Shown here piece by piece: positions 38,156-47,480 of a stretch of 64,000 nt of DNA. The notes under the pieces were generated by a model. It was not told the DNA's origin, searched no databases, and saw nothing but the letters and a program-made list of their open reading frames with translations. The stretch covers positions 1,612,001 to 1,676,000 of the forward strand of contig NZ_CP035492.1 of the NCBI RefSeq assembly GCF_004135365.1. Reading direction: 5' to 3'. Each line of letters starts with the position of its first letter. Position 1 is the stretch's first letter. This stretch comes from Paenibacillus protaetiae. Lineage in GTDB: Bacteria; Bacillota; Bacilli; Paenibacillales; Paenibacillaceae. The translations under genes were made by a program, and so were the position numbers.

Positions 38156-38386
38156 TTATCCGTCTAACCTCATTCGAATGAGAAAAGTGACCGACATTGC
38201 TACAAAGAAGACAACGCTTGCAACAGCGGCCGCAGCCCGAAATCGCTTGAATCTCGCCGCATCCGATCCAGACCGTCTGGCTTCCGTATAGCTTCGGTGG
38301 ATAAATAAATAGGCAATGACCGAAATAACAAAAAAGCAGTTAAACACAAACCAGATTACTTGCCACAAAAGGAATCCCTCCCGCAA
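38156..38386 (-). CDS. Small two-helix membrane protein
   Basis: A 76-residue protein with two membrane helices (about 5-28 and 50-70) separated by a basic loop (RSYTEARRSGSDAARFKR). Not recognised. It lies between another small membrane protein gene and zur and is probably part of the same transcript. The reading frame, hydrophobic pattern and spacing support a real gene; the product is unknown. Confidence 0.55.
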   Translation of the reverse strand: MREGFLLWQVIWFVFNCFFVISVIAYLFIHRSYTEARRSGSDAARFKRFRAAAAVASVVFFVAMSVTFLIRMRLDG

Positions 38387-38423
38387 ACCTTCGGGTTATA
38401 ACTGCAAACTTCTTAAGCAAACG

Positions 38424-38624
38424 CTACGAATACCACCGATTAAGAATCCAAATAAAGACTGCGAAGCTAACTGCTGCGAATCCGAAGCAATACCAGCCCC
38501 TCCGATAGCGCTGCTGGAACATTTGAAGGATACCGAAGCTGAGCAGCCCGAATACAAGCAGAATGAATACGACGCCAATGGTGAACAAACCTGCGGAGAC
38601 GCCGCTTAGATCGTCTGTTGTCAC
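38424..38624 (-). CDS. Small membrane protein
   Basis: A 66-residue protein with two membrane helices (about 10-32 and 44-62). The GTG at 38624 has GAGGGAG 8 bases upstream; the in-frame ATG at 38651 lies over that site. Not recognised. It is 38 bases upstream of the other small membrane protein gene and likely in one transcript with it. Confidence 0.5.
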   Translation of the reverse strand: MTTDDLSGVSAGLFTIGVVFILLVFGLLSFGILQMFQQRYRRGWYCFGFAAVSFAVFIWILNRWYS

Positions 38625-38773
38625 GTCACACACTCCCTCATGTCCAATCATCTCAATTAGCATTATAAGGGATTGAGGTAATATTAGCCAGCGCAAACCA
38701 AACAGGTTCCAGGCTTGCGATGGCCGGCTTGTCCGTTATAACGGCATGAAGGCTCGAAGCGAGCCTAATGGCG

Positions 38774-39211
38774 TTATTCCCAGCGGACATCCGCAATATG
38801 GTACAGCTCGCCGCCAGGCCGCTTCTTCAGTTTCACCTGCAGCACCCCGCCTCTTACAAGCGCCCGGCATTGCTTTGGAAATACCGGCTTCGGCAGCTTG
38901 ATCACTTCCGTTTTGCCTTCAGGCAGCCCTTTAATTTTTACTTTATCCGCTTTGACCAGCACCTGCAGCTGATCTCGTTCGGTACCAGGCGGAAGGGTGT
39001 ATTTCACGATGACAAAATGATGTGTCTCGAAAGCTTTTGCATCGGGAGATCCGGATGGACCAGGCATCACATTTGCGACATCCGGGAGCGCTTTGGTCAT
39101 CAGTTTCCGCACAAATTGCTCCACCCAATCCGGTTCACGGAGCACGTCAAATCCTTTCGGCATCTTTTGCCCTTCCATCCATTGCTCCAAATCGTCCCAA
39201 TTCATTGCCAC
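38774..39211 (-). CDS. Hsp20-like (alpha-crystallin) protein
   Basis: A 145-residue protein with an N-terminal helical part (NWDDLEQWMEG) and an alpha-crystallin-like domain (about 60-135) with FVIVKYTLPPGTERDQLQV, VKIKGLPEGKTEVIKLP and GGVLQVKLKKRP. A C-terminal IxI tail is not seen. Such proteins act as holdases; in this place next to the gerP spore-coat operon a coat role is plausible but inferred. It is divergent from gerPA. Confidence 0.75.
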   Translation of the reverse strand: MAMNWDDLEQWMEGQKMPKGFDVLREPDWVEQFVRKLMTKALPDVANVMPGPSGSPDAKAFETHHFVIVKYTLPPGTERDQLQVLVKADKVKIKGLPEGKTEVIKLPKPVFPKQCRALVRGGVLQVKLKKRPGGELYHIADVRWE

Positions 39212-39302
39212 CCGTTGTCACCTGCCTTTTGCCTCTCCTAGCCCAGTATATGCCGGCGCAATTGGGCAGGGCACTCGATAGAGCAAAAACGGCCGGGCGG
39301 GA

Positions 39303-39329
39303 ACCTATAGGCCATTGCCGCATACACTG
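39303..39329 (+). promoter_or_regulatory. Sigma-K-like promoter of the gerP operon
   Basis: AC at 39303-39304 and CATACACTG at 39321-39329 are 16 bases apart, close to the sigma-K pattern AC-N16-CATAnnnTA (one mismatch). It lies 36 bases before gerPA. The gerP operon of Bacillus is sigma-K dependent. Confidence 0.55.
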
Positions 39330-39364
39330 TACCATCATTAGTCCGTTTACAAGGGGGGATAAGG

Positions 39365-39604
39365 ATGCCGTCAATCGTTGGTTTCGTGAAAATTGTAAGT
39401 ACCGGTTCCGGTTCGGTCGTCCAGTTTGGCGATGCCTTGCAATTGTCTCCTGCGAGCAATTCCAAAACATATGCCGGTTCCGGCTCATTCTTAACCGGCA
39501 GTCTTACAAATTCTAACAATGCGGTCAGCGCTACCAGCACGTTGGATGATGATCTGCTGGATAACACCAACAATCAGATTGGTACCGGAGGTGGTGTCGC
39601 ATGA
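39365..39604 (+). CDS. gerPA: GerPA/GerPF-like spore germination protein
   Basis: First gene of the gerP set, whose products sit in the spore coat and let germinants pass. The 79 residues MPSIVGFVKIVSTGSGSV... carry VQFGDALQLSPASNSKTYAGSGSF and VSATSTLDDDLLDN, typical of GerPA and its paralogue GerPF. An AAGGGGGG site precedes the ATG. It overlaps gerPB by 4 bases. Position favours GerPA; the paralogue cannot be excluded. Confidence 0.9.
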   Translation: MPSIVGFVKIVSTGSGSVVQFGDALQLSPASNSKTYAGSGSFLTGSLTNSNNAVSATSTLDDDLLDNTNNQIGTGGGVA

Positions 39605-39804
39605 ATTGGACGATTCATCAAACGATTACAATCCATCAGCTGCGTGTTGAAAGTGTTTCGAACAGCTCGGTCCTGCAGGTCGGCAGCGCGGGTTCAATCC
39701 GCTCGTTGTCCCAGCTTTACAATTCCGGCGGTTTTTCGGAGCCTGCTCCGCAGCTTGGTTCAGAAAATCCGCTATCCTTTGTCCCGCTTCCTAATCCGAC
39801 GTAA
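39601..39804 (+). CDS. gerPB: GerPB spore germination protein
   Basis: A 67-residue GerP coat protein. The core INHLRVESVSNSSVLQVGSAGSIRSLSQLYNSGGF is represented here as IHQLRVESVSNSSVLQ and matches GerPB. The ATG overlaps the gerPA stop. It is 43 bases upstream of gerPC. Confidence 0.92.
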   Translation: MNWTIHQTITIHQLRVESVSNSSVLQVGSAGSIRSLSQLYNSGGFSEPAPQLGSENPLSFVPLPNPT

Positions 39805-39847
39805 TCGCATCGGGGGATAAAGGCTGTGAAGAAGGAGTGATCTTGGC

Positions 39848-40756
39848 ATGCCGTATGGACCCCATATGCCTCCCATGCCAATGTGGATATGGCAATTTCA
39901 AGAGGCTTTAAAAGAACAGCGGCACGAAATCGAAAAGCTTCAGAAGCAGGTGGCTGCCCTCGAGGAACAGCTGCAGCAGGCTGGCGCGCGACCGATGTAC
40001 AGCATTGAACGGCTGGAATATCATTTTGACCAGTTAAAGGTGCAAAAGCTGGAAGGCACGCTCAACATCGGCATGGCTCCGCCGGGAGAGTGCGGTCCGG
40101 TTCCGCATGGCGATATCGACCAGTTTACAGCTGGAACGCCTAATGTATTCCCCGCTGCCGAGTCTACTATCGTAACGCCCGGAGTGCCTTATCCGACGAT
40201 TTATGAAAATGTGGATACCTATTTTAACGAGGAAGCGCCCAAGCGGCTTTTGATGCTGGAGCAGGAGATGAATGTGCAGCTCGACCCTTATCATCGCCGC
40301 ATTATCATTGATGATATCCGCAAGCAAGTGCCTACCCGCATTAAATATTATATGAAACAAATAGGCGGCAAAGATCAATCCAAAGGTTCGCCGGAGCCAA
40401 ACAGCGAAGTCATTGCAGCTGTGACCGCGAAGACGATCCGCGATGCCGAATCGGCCATGCGGAAATATGTGCAGCAAATCGCCTACAGCCAGCAGCAGTC
40501 TAACCCGGGTAATGTGCAAACGCCAAACGTACAGCCGAATCCGGGCAGTTCGCAATCACCAAACGTACAGCCGAATCCGGGCATTTTGCAATCGCCAAAC
40601 TTGCAGCCGAATCCGGGCATTTTGCAATCGCCAAACGTTCAGCCAAATCCGGGCAGTTCGCAATTACCAAACGTACAGCCGAATCCGGTTAAACCGCAGG
40701 TGCCGCTTAACCAGCTGCTATCAGATCAAGACAATGGAGGTAAAGGATCATCATGA
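39848..40756 (+). CDS. gerPC: GerPC spore germination protein with repeat tail
   Basis: Longest GerP protein. The 302 residues have an N-terminal coiled coil (about 15-50, EALKEQRHEIEKLQKQVAALEEQLQ), a conserved MYSIERLEYHFDQLKVQKLEGTLNIG and PKRLLMLEQEMNVQLDPYHRRIIIDDIRKQ, then a C-terminal tail (about 215-283) made of 12-residue units of the type QxPNVQPNPGxx. The tail is 100 residues longer than the usual family length. The stop overlaps gerPD by 4 bases. Confidence 0.93.
   Translation: MPYGPHMPPMPMWIWQFQEALKEQRHEIEKLQKQVAALEEQLQQAGARPMYSIERLEYHFDQLKVQKLEGTLNIGMAPPGECGPVPHGDIDQFTAGTPNVFPAAESTIVTPGVPYPTIYENVDTYFNEEAPKRLLMLEQEMNVQLDPYHRRIIIDDIRKQVPTRIKYYMKQIGGKDQSKGSPEPNSEVIAAVTAKTIRDAESAMRKYVQQIAYSQQQSNPGNVQTPNVQPNPGSSQSPNVQPNPGILQSPNLQPNPGILQSPNVQPNPGSSQLPNVQPNPVKPQVPLNQLLSDQDNGGKGSS
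40517..40696 (+). repeat. Five 36-bp tandem repeats inside gerPC
   Basis: Five copies of a 36-bp unit start at 40517, 40553, 40589, 40625 and 40661; a degenerate sixth begins at 40697. Each encodes 12 residues (QTPNVQPNPGSS and variants ending SS, IL, IL, SS, KP). Third-position changes are few, suggesting recent expansion. Confidence 0.95.
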
Positions 40757-40974
40757 TCGTGTTTCAGGTCAACAATTACGCATTGGGGGTTGGCAGCATC
40801 GAGGTATTAGGGGTAGCCAGCTCCTCAATGCTGCAAGTTGGAGATACCGACTACGTCACCTTGTATTCCATGTTTGATACGCCGCCGGAGTCCGTCATCG
40901 TTGGCCCGATGGCTCCTTTTCCCGAGCCGGAAGGCTCGGATGAAGCGGAAGGGGAAAGGTTCGAGGAGGATTAA
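40753..40974 (+). CDS. gerPD: GerPD spore germination protein
   Basis: A 73-residue coat protein. Seen: VFQVNNYALGVGSIEVLGVASSSMLQVGD and the family block SMFDTPPESVIVGP, then an acidic tail. GGAGG precedes the start, which overlaps gerPC. Confidence 0.92.
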   Translation: MIVFQVNNYALGVGSIEVLGVASSSMLQVGDTDYVTLYSMFDTPPESVIVGPMAPFPEPEGSDEAEGERFEED

Positions 40975-40975
40975 A

Positions 40976-41452
40976 GTGATACATCCGCATAAGCAGCCAG
41001 CCGGGCCAAACCGAACAGGATACGGCAATGCTGCCGTAAGCTACCCGGTACGTACCGCTGAAGTTGGCGGTATTTACATTATTGACTTGTCTCTCTCCGG
41101 CATTTTGCAGCTTGGGGACCATGCTTCGGCGACCCCGCTTCTGCGGGGTTTAGCCCTGCAGCGGGAGACGGAACATAAAAGCGAACAAGATGTTTATTTT
41201 GAATCGTATAACATATTTGACCGGCCGCTGCCGAAGCTGATCGATCCGATCGCCGATTCAGGCATGGATGTGCGCATTCTTCGTACGAACCGATCGCCGC
41301 GGATTAGTGTCGGCAAAATTTTTATTACAGCGATGGGCGCATCATCCATTGTGCAAGCCGGAAACGGCATGAGGCATACCGCCGAGTCCCGAATCAAACA
41401 TATTAGGCAATTCAAGAGGCCGCTGCCCTATCCGGGAATCGGCTGCCCTTAA
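40976..41452 (+). CDS. gerPE: GerPE spore germination protein
   Basis: A 158-residue GerP protein. The GTG at 40976 has GGAGG 6 bases upstream; the in-frame region further up lies inside gerPD and is not family-like. Seen: SYPVRTAEVGGIYIIDLSLSGILQLGDHA, YFESYNIFDRPLPKL and RSPRISVGKIFITAMGASSIVQAG. It is the last clear gerP gene; no gerPF paralogue follows it. Confidence 0.9.
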   Translation: MIHPHKQPAGPNRTGYGNAAVSYPVRTAEVGGIYIIDLSLSGILQLGDHASATPLLRGLALQRETEHKSEQDVYFESYNIFDRPLPKLIDPIADSGMDVRILRTNRSPRISVGKIFITAMGASSIVQAGNGMRHTAESRIKHIRQFKRPLPYPGIGCP

Positions 41453-41525
41453 ACTGAATCACCCCCGAACAAACCTCCACCCCGTACAGCAGCGGAAATA
41501 CGCCGGATACCCGCTAATTGTCCAT

Positions 41526-41553
41526 ACCGGAACTTTGTCTCCTGCATACATTA
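41526..41553 (+). promoter_or_regulatory. Sigma-K-like promoter of the YjcZ peptide gene
   Basis: AC at 41526-41527 and CATACATTA at 41545-41553 are 17 bases apart, an exact match to CATAnnnTA. It lies 48 bases before the GTG of the peptide gene. Confidence 0.6.
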
Positions 41554-41601
41554 ACCATGTGATCTACAACATCACAATACCAATACCAGGAGGTATGTTC
41601 G

Positions 41602-41706
41602 GTGGGCTACCCTGTTGGAGTAGGTTGCGGCGGCGGATCGGGCTTTGCTTTTGTGCTTGTTCTATTTATTCTGCTCGTTATTATAGTTAGTGTTTGCGCA
41701 TTCTAA
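41602..41706 (+). CDS. YjcZ-like sporulation peptide
   Basis: A 34-residue peptide from GTG 41602, with GGAGG 8 bases upstream: GYPVGVGCGGGSGFAFV followed by a single hydrophobic helix and a final CAF. The Gly/Cys N-terminus and one membrane helix match the YjcZ family of sporulation proteins. It follows gerPE by 149 bases with its own sigma-K-like promoter. The function is unknown. Confidence 0.85.
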   Translation: MGYPVGVGCGGGSGFAFVLVLFILLVIIVSVCAF

Positions 41707-41727
41707 CTTATAAGGCCGCAAAAATAA

Positions 41728-41755
41728 GGGACGGGAGCCTCATGGTTCCCGTCCC
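41728..41755 (-). terminator. Terminator of the glycogen operon
   Basis: GGGACGGGAGCC pairs with GGTTCCCGTCCC around a TCAT loop. On the minus strand the stem is followed by TTATTTTTG, 12 bases after the GH15 stop. It may also end the YjcZ transcript. Confidence 0.82.
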
Positions 41756-41767
41756 GCCTATTTCGAT

Positions 41768-43749
41768 TCAGATTTTGCCGAGCTGCTCGGACAGCTCTTT
41801 ATGTTTGTTTGCGTACTTACAGACGCTATGCACGAAGGTCGCATGCGACCAAGTTAACGGAGCGACCGACATCGGGCTGCCGTTATGCGGATTAAGCTGT
41901 TCGGGCAGCAGTCCGCTTTGCAAGCTGTGGCGCGTAACCCATTGCAGCATTCGCAGTGGCTGCTCAAGCTCCTCCAGTGTGCGTGCGGACTCAATATCAA
42001 AGTCAGCCGCCCATAATGTACATATGATCCATGGATTTCCCGGCACTTTCTCAATATCGCCCGACTGCTGGAAATAATAGTCGTTTGTATAGCGGGCAAT
42101 ACCTCCGATTTCCGTTTTGACGCTTAAGCCGTTTTTGATCGCCTGCATCGTACGGATAACGCGTGTGTCATCAACCGGCAATACGCCAAATTCAATAATA
42201 AAATACAAGCTGCTTTCGAGCGTCATATCTTTCACCCAGCGATTGTCCCTTTGCACCAGGCCGCGGGCAAAGCGTCCGGACTCCTCATCCCATAGATGGT
42301 CCAGAATGCCTTGCCTAAGCTCCTTTGCCTTCTGCTTGTAATGGTCGCTTCTTTCGTAATCGCCAAACAAGTCGGTAAAAAAAGCCGCCGCCATCAATCC
42401 GCCGTATACGGATGCCGCCGTATAAGTCCAAATGCCGTAACGTTCCTCCCATAAATCGTAACTGGGCTTCGGCAAAGACAAAGCCGGTTCCATATAATCC
42501 CCCAGGAATGCAGCTGCTTTGCGGATGAGCTGGGCGTAGACCGATTGAGGCAGCTCAATAACCTGATTCCGGTTGTAATCTTTCCATAGCGCAAACAGGA
42601 CAAGCGCCGTTTCGTCCTCCTGAATCGGAAGTCTGCGGCTGCCCTGCACGATATAAGGATGCCAGCTCGAGCCGATGGTGCCGTCGGGATTATATTTGTG
42701 ATACAAGTAACCTTCCGGGATAATGCATCCGCGCAAAAATGGAAAAACGGCGAAATGACGCTTTGGTATCCGGCCATCGACATTGCATCGGCAATCAGCG
42801 CGCCGTCGCGCGGCCACATATAGCTGTAATGGTCGCGGTTGTATTGCAAAATATCGGTGTCCGTCGCGGCTACAATCGCCCCCCGCTCGTCAATCTGCGT
42901 CCGGACAAGCAGAAGGCTTTGCTTGAACATGCGGACAACCTCTTTGGGCAAGCTGCTTAAATCGGTTTCGGTCTCTGCCCGGCGCAGCCAATTTTTCCAA
43001 TAGATCACGATTCGGCTGAGCAGCTTCTCCGGGTGATTATCTTGAACATAGGCATTAAGCAATTTGGCTTCTTCAAGGCTGGGCGCAACGGACATCCAGT
43101 AGTACATCGTTTTTTCGCCATGCGGCGCCAGCATCGTCCGAAAGCTGATGGTGCTGTCCACTGACCCTTGCGAGATCGTATTCCCCATCAGCATGCCGTC
43201 TTCCGCATCCCGCCAAGTCCCTTCCGCTGACTGAAACCTTTTAATCCCGGTAGAATATTGCGTAATGCCGCCTTCATCCGAAAAACCGTTAAACATAAAA
43301 AAGTTCGAACGTTTATAATGAAACAATGTCCCGTTCTCGGGATAATAAGCAGCCGTATCGCCTACCTCTGAGCCTTCGATCATCAAATCCTGGTGAAAAA
43401 AAAGCTTAAATTCCCTTGTATCCTCATGCAAATTGCGGACAACCACCCGTTTAATATAAATACATTCGCGCTGATGGATGCCGTCGTTAATGAACAGCTC
43501 GATACCAAGCCCTTCATGCCTTGCGACAACGTTAGTGACCAGTGAATCCTCGATATAGTCCAGCTCGATTTTCCATTCCGGGTCCCCCAGCCAGGAGAAC
43601 ACACCGCCGGCCCAAACGCCAAAACGGCAATATTGCCCGCCGACATGGTTTAATTGGCCTACATACGGATAATAAATGTCGCGTATATAACAGCGGTCGT
43701 CGAGGTTCAGCAGCAGTTTTCCATTCCCGATTACGAGATGACGGGCCAT
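41768..43749 (-). pseudogene. GH15 glucoamylase-like gene, split by a one-base frameshift
   Basis: Glycoside hydrolase family 15, expected to release glucose from alpha-glucans. The first part (from ATG at 43749) has the N-terminal beta-sandwich (YIRDIYYPYVGQLNHVGG) and start of the alpha/alpha barrel (DHYSYMWPRDGALIADAMSMAGY). The second part continues with EGYLYHKYNPDGTIGSSWHPYI and WIWTYT-like motifs. The frame is lost near 42715-42725; one extra base, most simply a C in the TCCCGG stretch, would restore one protein of about 660 residues. The ATG overlaps glgA by 19 bases. Confidence 0.9.
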
Positions 43750-45179
43750 GTCTCCGTCTCCTTTCGGTGCGACGCTAATCCGTCGTAAATGCCGATATAC
43801 GCCTTAGCCGACTTGTTCCAGCTGTAGTCCTCCTGCGAGCCGATCATCACAATACGCTTCCATTCCTCCTCCTTGCGATAATAGGATAAGGCTCGCCGGA
43901 CCGCATCCAGCATGTCATGCGCGTTATAAGTCAAAAAGGTAAACCCGTTCCCTTCTTTTGCGGCTTCGTTATACGCTTTAACCGTATCCTTAAGCCCGCC
44001 TGTCAATCTTACAATCGGAACAGAGCCGTATCTAAGCGCAATCAGCTGGCTTAAGCCGCATGGTTCAAACTGGGACGGCATCAGGAACATATCCGAACCG
44101 GCATAAATCCGCCTTGCCAGACGGTCATTATAGCCCAGCCACACCTTCACTTGCTTCGGATGGTAGAAAGCGGCGCGGTTAAAAGCTTCCTCGTACCGGT
44201 ATTCGCCGGCTCCCAGCACAACCAGCTGCACATTCTCCTGCAGTATTTCTTCCAGTACGTGAATAACAAGGTCGAATCCTTTATTTTCAACCAGCCGGGA
44301 TACAATGCCAATCATCGGCGTCTGCTCGGACTCGGGAAGCCCCAGCTCCTGCTGCAGCGCCAGTTTGTTTTTCCGCTTGCGGGATAGCGAACTGCGGTAT
44401 GGGGTATGCAAAGCGCTGTCATCCATCGGATTGAACAGTTCCTGATCAATGCCGTTTACAATGCCCAGCAAATCCCCCGAACGGTAACGAAGCAGCGAAT
44501 CCAGTCCTTCGCCGTACCATTCTGTTTGAATTTCCTCCGCATAGGTCTCGCTGACGGTCGTAATTTTATCCGCGTACACGAGCCCTCCTTTCAAGCAATT
44601 GCCGGCTCCGTCACATTCCAGCCCTTCGGCATCCGAGCCAAGCAGCTCCTTCAGCTGTTCAAGCGGCATCTTTCCTTGGTATTTCAAATTGTGGATGGTC
44701 AGGACAGAACGAACCCCGTTCCATACCGGATCCTGTGCATACCGCATGCGAAGCAGGTATGGAATTAACGCCGTCTGCCAGTCATGGCAATGCACGATAT
44801 CCGGCGCCCAATCCATATGCCGCGCCGCTTCCATAACCGCTGCAGCCAGAAACACAAACCGTTCCGGATCGTCATCGTAGCCGTAAAGGCCGCCCCGTTT
44901 AAAATAATACTCATTGTCGATCAAATAATAGACCACTCCGTCAACCTCGCCTTGCCAGATGCCGCAGTATTGATTGCGCCAGCCAAAGGAAACGTTAAAC
45001 GAAGCAACAAACTGGAACAGTTCCAAATAAGCAGCGGGTATCGCCTCGTATTTCGGCAAAATCACTCTGGCATCAACGCCTCGTCCTACAAGCGCTTTTG
45101 GCAATGCTCCCGCTACGTCGGCAAGCCCGCCTGATTTAGCGAGCGGGACGGCTTCCGATACAGCAAACAACACATTCAT
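43731..45179 (-). CDS. glgA: Glycogen synthase GlgA (GT5)
   Basis: Elongates alpha-1,4-glucan from ADP-glucose. The 482 residues have the N-terminal ADP-glucose site AKSGGLADVAGALPKAL, VHCHDWQTALIPYL, VSETYAEEIQT, GIDQELFNP and C-terminal FLMPSQFEPCGLSQLIALRYGSVPIVRLTGGLKDTV. It follows glgD by 26 bases. Confidence 0.96.
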   Translation of the reverse strand: MNVLFAVSEAVPLAKSGGLADVAGALPKALVGRGVDARVILPKYEAIPAAYLELFQFVASFNVSFGWRNQYCGIWQGEVDGVVYYLIDNEYYFKRGGLYGYDDDPERFVFLAAAVMEAARHMDWAPDIVHCHDWQTALIPYLLRMRYAQDPVWNGVRSVLTIHNLKYQGKMPLEQLKELLGSDAEGLECDGAGNCLKGGLVYADKITTVSETYAEEIQTEWYGEGLDSLLRYRSGDLLGIVNGIDQELFNPMDDSALHTPYRSSLSRKRKNKLALQQELGLPESEQTPMIGIVSRLVENKGFDLVIHVLEEILQENVQLVVLGAGEYRYEEAFNRAAFYHPKQVKVWLGYNDRLARRIYAGSDMFLMPSQFEPCGLSQLIALRYGSVPIVRLTGGLKDTVKAYNEAAKEGNGFTFLTYNAHDMLDAVRRALSYYRKEEEWKRIVMIGSQEDYSWNKSAKAYIGIYDGLASHRKETETWPVIS

Positions 45180-45205
45180 GTCCAGTTCTCCTCTCCTATC
45201 CGATA

Positions 45206-46318
45206 TTAAAGAACCTTCCGTTTGCCTGCCAAATACGGCAGTTCCGCGGCTCCCCGTATATCTCTGCCGGGCTGAACCGTTACATCCTTGTCCAATATCG
45301 TATGCTGTACGATGCTGTTTTCGCCGATTTCACCGTTTTGCATGATGATGCTGTTGCGCACGACCGCTCCTTTTTTGACATGGACGCCGCGGAACAAGAC
45401 GCTGTTGACGACCGTCCCTTCAATGACGCAGCCATTGGCGATCAGCGAATCGCTTACCAGGGCCGACTCCAAATAACGGGCAGGCGGTTCGTCTTTTACT
45501 TTGGTATAGACAGGGCCAGGCCGGAAAAACAGCTTCCGCCAAACTTCCGGAATAAGCAAATTCATGTTGTGGTTGTAATAGCTTGCTAACGTATTCACGA
45601 CTCCCAAGTACCCTTCATGCATGTATGCGGCCACATGAAGCTTGCCGAGACGCGAAAAAATAGCATGCCGGACGAGATGGTCCTGGCCTTGGGCAAGCGA
45701 CGTTTCGACCAGGCTCATCAGCAGGTCTTTGCGCATCACGTACATTTCCATGGAATAAATGGAGCTGTTCATTCTGCCGTATTGCTCCTGGAAGGATGTA
45801 ATCCGCCCGTCTTCGTTTATTTTCACTTTACGCGCCTTGCCGCCGGCGAGCAGGGCGTCTTTTTTGCAAATGACGGTGATGTCGGCGCCTTTAAGCTCAT
45901 GAGCGGCGATTACCGGCTCGAAATCAATATTGCATACCATATGGCTGCGGGTAATGACCACATATTCAAGTGACGAACGGGTAAACAAATCGCGGTGCTG
46001 ATAAAAATGGTACAAATCGCCCCGGCTCAGCTCCTGTATATCGTCGGTAGCCGGAGGCAATACAAACAGGCCGCTTTGCCGGTTGTTCAGGTCCCAATGA
46101 TTGCCGGACCCTAAATGGTCCATCAGCGAACGGTATTTCGTATGTGCAAAAACAGCCACCTTCGAGATGCCCGAGTTGACCATGCTGGATAACACAAAGT
46201 CAATTAGCCGGTAACGGGCGCCAAACGGCACAGTCGCCAGGCAGCGGTTTTGCGTTAAGCGCTCCATATCGTCGGATTCATGGATCAAATTAATAACACC
46301 CATCACTTTTTGCTTCAT
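45206..46318 (-). CDS. glgD: GlgD, glucose-1-phosphate adenylyltransferase subunit
   Basis: Regulatory-type partner of GlgC. The 370 residues have a nucleotidyltransferase domain lacking the full GlgC GGxGxRL loop (it begins [36 protein letters not shown]) and a left-handed beta-helix C-terminus (about 275-365). The start overlaps the glgC stop by 4 bases, typical of the Bacillales glgCD pair. Confidence 0.93.
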   Translation of the reverse strand: MKQKVMGVINLIHESDDMERLTQNRCLATVPFGARYRLIDFVLSSMVNSGISKVAVFAHTKYRSLMDHLGSGNHWDLNNRQSGLFVLPPATDDIQELSRGDLYHFYQHRDLFTRSSLEYVVITRSHMVCNIDFEPVIAAHELKGADITVICKKDALLAGGKARKVKINEDGRITSFQEQYGRMNSSIYSMEMYVMRKDLLMSLVETSLAQGQDHLVRHAIFSRLGKLHVAAYMHEGYLGVVNTLASYYNHNMNLLIPEVWRKLFFRPGPVYTKVKDEPPARYLESALVSDSLIANGCVIEGTVVNSVLFRGVHVKKGAVVRNSIIMQNGEIGENSIVQHTILDKDVTVQPGRDIRGAAELPYLAGKRKVL

Positions 46319-47480
46319 GGCTGTTCGACCTCCTCCAGCAAATGCCCATTCGCTACATGCTCGCCAACGCCAACGACGGTAATGCTGCCGCCATGCGGAT
46401 CGCCGATAATTGCCCCGGCTTCAATCTGTGCGCCTTCGCCAATAATGGCTCGATAAATGGTTGCCCCGCGCCCGATTTGAACGTTTGGCATAATAACCGA
46501 GTCGATAATTTCGCTGCCGTACCCGACTTCCACCCCGTAAAATAAAACGGAATGCTGAACGCGCCCTTCAATCATGCAGCCTTCAGAAATAAGCGAGCAA
46601 TGGACCTCGCCTCCTTCCGCAATATATTGCGCGGGACGGTTCGGGTTAACGGAATAAATCCGCCAGTCGCCGCCGGATAAGTCAAGAGACGGCTGTTCTT
46701 TCAGCAAATCCATATTGGCTTCCCATAAGCTTTCGATCGTGCCGACATCTTTCCAGTACCCTTGATACCTATAAGAAAACATCCGGATGCCTTCCTGCAG
46801 CATCAGCGGAATGATATCTTTTCCAAAATCGTTATGGGAGGCTTTGTTCGCCTCATCGTATATCAAATAGTTCCGCAGAACCGGCCATGAGAAAATATAA
46901 ACGCCCATCGAGGCCAGGTTGCTTGTCGGCGTCTTCGGTTTTTCTTCAAAAGCGGTTATCCGGTCTTCATCGTCAATATGGATCACGCCAAACCGGCTTG
47001 CTTCCGCCCAGCTAACCTCAATGCCGGCAATTGTAACATCCGCCCCTGTTTTTTTATGATGGTCGAGCATTTTTTCGTAGTCCATTTTGTAAATATGGTC
47101 GCCGGAAATGACCAGCACATAGCTCGGATCGTAACGCTCGATAAACGCCATATTCTGATAGATGGCGTTGGCCGTGCCTTTATACCAGACACCGCCTCTT
47201 TGCTTTACATAAGGCGGAAGTATCGTCATCCCGCCGTCACGCCTGTCAAGCCCCAAGGGCTGCCGATCCCTAAATAGCGGTTCAGCTCAAGCGGCTGATA
47301 TTGCGTCAACACTCCAACCGTGTCGATGCCCGAATGCGCACAATTGCTAAGGGTAAAATCAATAATGCGATATTTGCCGCCAAAGTAAACGGCCGGCTTG
47401 GCTAAATCCTTCGTTAATACGCCAAGCCTCTTGCCTTCTCCTCCGGCCAGCAGCATAGCGATCATTTCTTTTCGGGCCAT
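46315..47480 (-). pseudogene. glgC: GlgC ADP-glucose pyrophosphorylase, split by a one-base frameshift
   Basis: Makes ADP-glucose, the glycogen precursor. The first part, from ATG at 47480 (AAGGAG 9 bases before), carries [34 protein letters not shown] and ends at 47226 after SPWG. The second part resumes as [17 protein letters not shown] and runs to 46315 with [15 protein letters not shown] and the beta-helix domain. One G missing from the GGGG run (plus-strand C-run 47251-47254) would rejoin them into about 388 residues. See findings. Confidence 0.92.

Noticed and set aside
38736-38775. Hairpin ATAACG...CGTTAT after the Hsp20-like gene as a terminator
   Set aside because: Stem is interrupted and no T-run follows on the minus strand, so termination was not claimed.
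40517-40696. CRISPR-like periodic repeats
   Set aside because: The 36-bp period has no spacers and stays in frame inside gerPC; it is a coding tandem repeat.
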